From positions 1 through 64,000 of the forward strand of contig NZ_JARFYM010000029.1 in NCBI RefSeq assembly GCF_030272705.1: a DNA stretch of 64,000 nucleotides, given 5' to 3'. Source of the stretch: Rhizobium mayense (GTDB lineage Bacteria > Pseudomonadota > Alphaproteobacteria > Rhizobiales > Rhizobiaceae). Of this stretch, positions 61,637 to 64,000 are shown piece after piece; position 1 is the stretch's first letter; each line of letters opens with the position of its first letter. Below the pieces are notes generated by a model that saw nothing but the letters and a program-made list of their open reading frames with translations, was not told the DNA's origin and did not search any database. The position numbers were made by a program, and so were the translations under genes.

Positions 61637-62175
61637 ATGCGGAACAATCGCGATAAGCTCAAGAAATCATCTTGCGATCACAAGGGCGCCCGCGTTCTGC
61701 AAACCGCCAATCCCGAAAGCAACGGTGGCGCGGTTGTCTGCGGCAACGCGCTTGGATTGGTGATGAGATTCGATCAGCCGATGGAAGCAATCACTGCCGC
61801 AAAATTACAGGCGCTCTGCAGCCGTTTCGCGATCGCCTGCTCGTCGGATTTGATCGAATTCATCATCGGCAAAACCGCGCTGCGTATCATCAATTACGAC
61901 TTAGCGGATTTTCTCGATCGGCCGCCCTTCGCAGGCTCGCCATCATCGACCGGGTCATTTGCGATGCGAAGTCGCACGTCCCGGCCAGGTGCTTCGAAGC
62001 TGCCGAAGAAGCGGTTGTTGAGGTCGCTGCGGCGTTGGTCGTCGAAGGCTTCCTTGCGTCAGAAAAGAGCTGGGCGGCAGGCACAAAGGAAGGCACCGTA
62101 CTCGAGGGCGAGGAAACATTTGTGCAACCGACGATCGTTTGCGGTGGAATCTCGCCGTGGCCGTGGGGCGCATGA
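61637..62175 (+). pseudogene. nifU: NifU-like scaffold gene, degraded
   Basis: The first 95 codons resemble the IscU-like N-terminus of NifU: ESNGGAVVCGNALGLVMRFD keeps the first scaffold Cys, and FAIACSSDLIEFIIGKT aligns with GSAIASSSALTEMIKGKT. The second Cys (GCGS) is replaced. After ADFLDRPPF a frame change near 61925 leads to an EEAVVEVAAALV-type segment, and the third scaffold Cys block (KMHCSVMG) and the C-terminal thioredoxin-like Nfu domain are absent. Two alternative frames (ending 62175 and 62299) run on without homology. R. etli nifU is reported as a gene between iscN and nifS, so decay here may be local. Confidence 0.6.
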
Positions 62176-62328
62176 CGGGGCCCACCTGAAACATTCCGAG
62201 CGGCATCTAAAACTGCCAAATGACGTCGCTGCAACGAGTTCGGGCAATCGAACGCTGCCGCTGTCGTTCTCGCCTGACGGAAAAATGAAGACCACTTAGC
62301 GTCATTCGGTCAACTGAGGATTGCCTCG

Positions 62329-63555
62329 ATGAGGTCTGTATATCTCGACAACAATGCAACGACGCGAGTCGATCCGGAAGTGGTGCAAACGATGCTGCCG
62401 TTCTTTACGGATCAATTCGCCAATCCGTCGTCCGGTCACAATTTTGGCTCGTCGGCCAGCGCGGCCATCACGGCCGCGCGCCGGCAACTGCAAGCACTGA
62501 TCGGCGCGGAGTTTGAGCATGAGATCGTCTTTACCTCCGGCGGGACGGAAAGCGATAACGCAGCGATCCTGTCGGCGCTCGAAATTATGCCCGACCGCAC
62601 ACAAATCGTGACGTCCGTCGTCGAACATCCGGCCGTGCTGACGCTATGTGCGCATCTTGAGAAGAGGGGCGGCATTAAGGTGCACAGGATTCCAGTCGAC
62701 CAGCATGGTCGCCTCGACCTCCAAGCCTACCGGATGGCCCTCTCTCCCCATGTTGCAATCGTCTCGATCATGTGGGCGAACAATGAAACCGGCACGATCT
62801 TCCCGGTCGCCCAACTCGCCAGTTTGGCCAAGGAGGTCGGCGCCATTTTCCACACAGACGCGGTACAGGCGGTTGGAAAACTTCCGATAAATCTGAAATC
62901 GAGTGCGATCGACATGCTGTCGCTCTCCGGCCATAAACTGCATGGCCCCAAAGGGATCGGCGCGCTGTGGGTAAGGCGCGGCGTGCGCTTCGAGGCGATG
63001 ATCAAGGGGGGGCACCAGGAGCGCGGCCGGCGCGCGGGCACGGAGAACACCGCAGGCATCGTCGGGCTCGGCAAGGCCGCCGAACTTGCCTTGAAATTCA
63101 TGCAGGACGAAAACAGCCGGGTAAGATCACTGCGAGATCGCCTGGAGGAAGGGCTTCTGCGGCGCATCCCAGATGCGTTCGCCACCGGCGCACCATTGGA
63201 GCGGTTACCGAACACATCAAATATCGCTTTCGAACAAGTCGAAGCTGATGGCATACTCCTTCTCCTTGATCGCTATGGCATCGCCTGCTCCTCCGGTTCC
63301 GCTTGCACGTCTGACTCGCCGGAGCCGAGCCACGTCCTGACGGCGATGGACATTCCCCATATTTCGGCACTCGGAGTCATCCGTTTCTCCCTGTCGCGTG
63401 ACAACTGCGAGGACGACATAGACTACGTGCTCGACGTTTTACCTGGAATTGTCAGCGATCTGCGTGGCCCTTCTTCAGTTACGGCGAAACGGGCAAAGCA
63501 TCGAAGGCCTTTGGGGTTTGTTGACCCGAAGGAGAAGGGCAGAAATCCCTCATGA
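62329..63555 (+). CDS. nifS: NifS cysteine desulfurase
   Basis: Supplies sulfur from L-cysteine for nitrogenase clusters. The 408-residue PLP enzyme has YLDNNATTRVDPEVV at the start, FTSGGTESDNAAI, HTDAVQAVGK, LSGHKLHGPKGIGALWVRRG with the PLP Lys, and IACSSGSACTSDSPEPSHV with the persulfide Cys. The C-terminal 25 residues (PSSVTAKRAKHRRPLGFVD) are an extension. A weak ribosome-binding site precedes the ATG. The 196-bp gap to nifW shows no gene. Confidence 0.95.
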   Translation: MRSVYLDNNATTRVDPEVVQTMLPFFTDQFANPSSGHNFGSSASAAITAARRQLQALIGAEFEHEIVFTSGGTESDNAAILSALEIMPDRTQIVTSVVEHPAVLTLCAHLEKRGGIKVHRIPVDQHGRLDLQAYRMALSPHVAIVSIMWANNETGTIFPVAQLASLAKEVGAIFHTDAVQAVGKLPINLKSSAIDMLSLSGHKLHGPKGIGALWVRRGVRFEAMIKGGHQERGRRAGTENTAGIVGLGKAAELALKFMQDENSRVRSLRDRLEEGLLRRIPDAFATGAPLERLPNTSNIAFEQVEADGILLLLDRYGIACSSGSACTSDSPEPSHVLTAMDIPHISALGVIRFSLSRDNCEDDIDYVLDVLPGIVSDLRGPSSVTAKRAKHRRPLGFVDPKEKGRNPS

Positions 63556-63751
63556 ATCGATCGCGATCCCTTCAAACTATACGAAGCCGCCTGACTGCAA
63601 CGACGTCACTCGCCTCCCCTGACGAAGGCGGAAAACTCCGACTTGCCAGCCGCGTGATGCCAGGAGCCTGAGGAATGTTCGTCGGCGGTTTTCGCAGAGC
63701 TAATGGCCCCGAACTCAGCAGAGACCACCATTTCCGATTAGGGAGAATGCC

Positions 63752-64000
63752 ATGAGCAGTTGTTACAAGAGCAGCCGAACCATCGACGCTACCGAAATTC
63801 TCGCGCGGTTGAAAAAATTGTCCGCTGCGGAGGAATTTTTCGAACTCCTTGACGTTTCCTTTGATCCCAAGGTGCTTGACGTCTCACGGCTCCACATCAT
63901 GAAGCGTATGGGACAATATCTGGCCGAAGAAGATTTCTCCGATGTCCCGGAGCAAGTCGTTGCTGCCCGGGCCCGCGCCATGCTTGAACGTGCCTACGAA
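63752..64000 (+). CDS. nifW: NifW (partial, cut by the window edge)
   Basis: The frame starts at an ATG after AGGGAGAATGCC and runs off the end. It reads RTIDATEILARLKKLSAAEE, FFELLDVSFDPKVLDVSRLH and IMKRMGQYLAEEDF, the conserved N-terminus of NifW. NifW protects or stabilises the MoFe protein against oxygen. It is the last gene visible of the iscN-nifS-nifW group. Confidence 0.92.
   Translation, partial: MSSCYKSSRTIDATEILARLKKLSAAEEFFELLDVSFDPKVLDVSRLHIMKRMGQYLAEEDFSDVPEQVVAARARAMLERAYE

Overview
The window looks like part of the symbiotic plasmid (or symbiosis island) of a Rhizobium close to R. etli / R. phaseoli. The case rests on a complete nifHDKENX operon, iscN-nifS-nifW, nifQ, a second rpoN paired with a peroxiredoxin, nodD with a nod box, ACC deaminase, a TtsI-like regulator, and several repeated NifA/sigma-54 promoters. 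Coding regions are moderately GC-rich, and transposon debris is dense, as expected for a sym plasmid. No rRNA, tRNA, CRISPR array or replication origin was seen.

Layout. 0-2.3 kb: a TtsI-like response regulator among IS630, IS6 and IS256 scraps. 2.4-4.6 kb: asd and an aspartokinase, overlapping. 4.6-15.9 kb: an IS graveyard (IS66, ISL3, IS701, IS110, IS5, a large serine recombinase) that also holds a HTH-only LuxR gene behind a sigma-54 promoter. 15.9-18.6 kb: an EctB-like diaminobutyrate aminotransferase and a cupin/JmjC-type oxygenase. 18.9-21.2 kb: two IS630 copies abutting at a shared TA. 21.3-31.6 kb, minus strand: acdS, then (read right to left) nifH-D-K-E-N-X, two NifX-associated genes, the nif ferredoxin and an EPS-repressor (Psi/SyrA-like) gene. 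32-35 kb: nodD, a divergent nod box and a PhyH-like oxygenase. 36-45 kb: prolyl oligopeptidase, an HslV-like peptidase, an LLM monooxygenase / double-SDR / SnoaL-like operon and an amino-acid-kinase gene, most near shared NifA sites. 45-50 kb: a broken SRAP gene, PEP mutase plus an NTP-transferase, and IS1595 debris. 50-56.6 kb: a DUF4236/SH3 protein, a ClpP-fold periplasmic protein and a complete His-Xaa-Ser system (hxsD-B-C-A). 56.8-64 kb: a PEP-mutase pseudogene, peroxiredoxin, rpoN, nifQ, iscN, a decayed nifU, nifS and the start of nifW.

How the parts relate. Four TGT-N10-ACA NifA sites (31786, 38913, 43947, 60991) lie near -24/-12 promoters, three of them between divergent promoters. They tie nitrogenase synthesis to Fe-S and Mo cofactor supply (iscN, nifS, nifQ) and, by inference, to an HslV-like peptidase, a kinase-like protein and an oxidoreductase operon. 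The asd/ask/EctB/oxygenase genes look like a sym-plasmid pathway from aspartate to 2,4-diaminobutyrate and beyond, now split by IS insertions. The PEP mutase/NTP-transferase pair suggests phosphonate synthesis.

The best candidates for undescribed biology are the His-Xaa-Ser RiPP-like operon with its adjacent ClpP-fold gene, the split diaminobutyrate/oxygenase set, and the HslV-like peptidase behind a NifA-type promoter. All functional statements come from reading motifs by eye; no database search was run.
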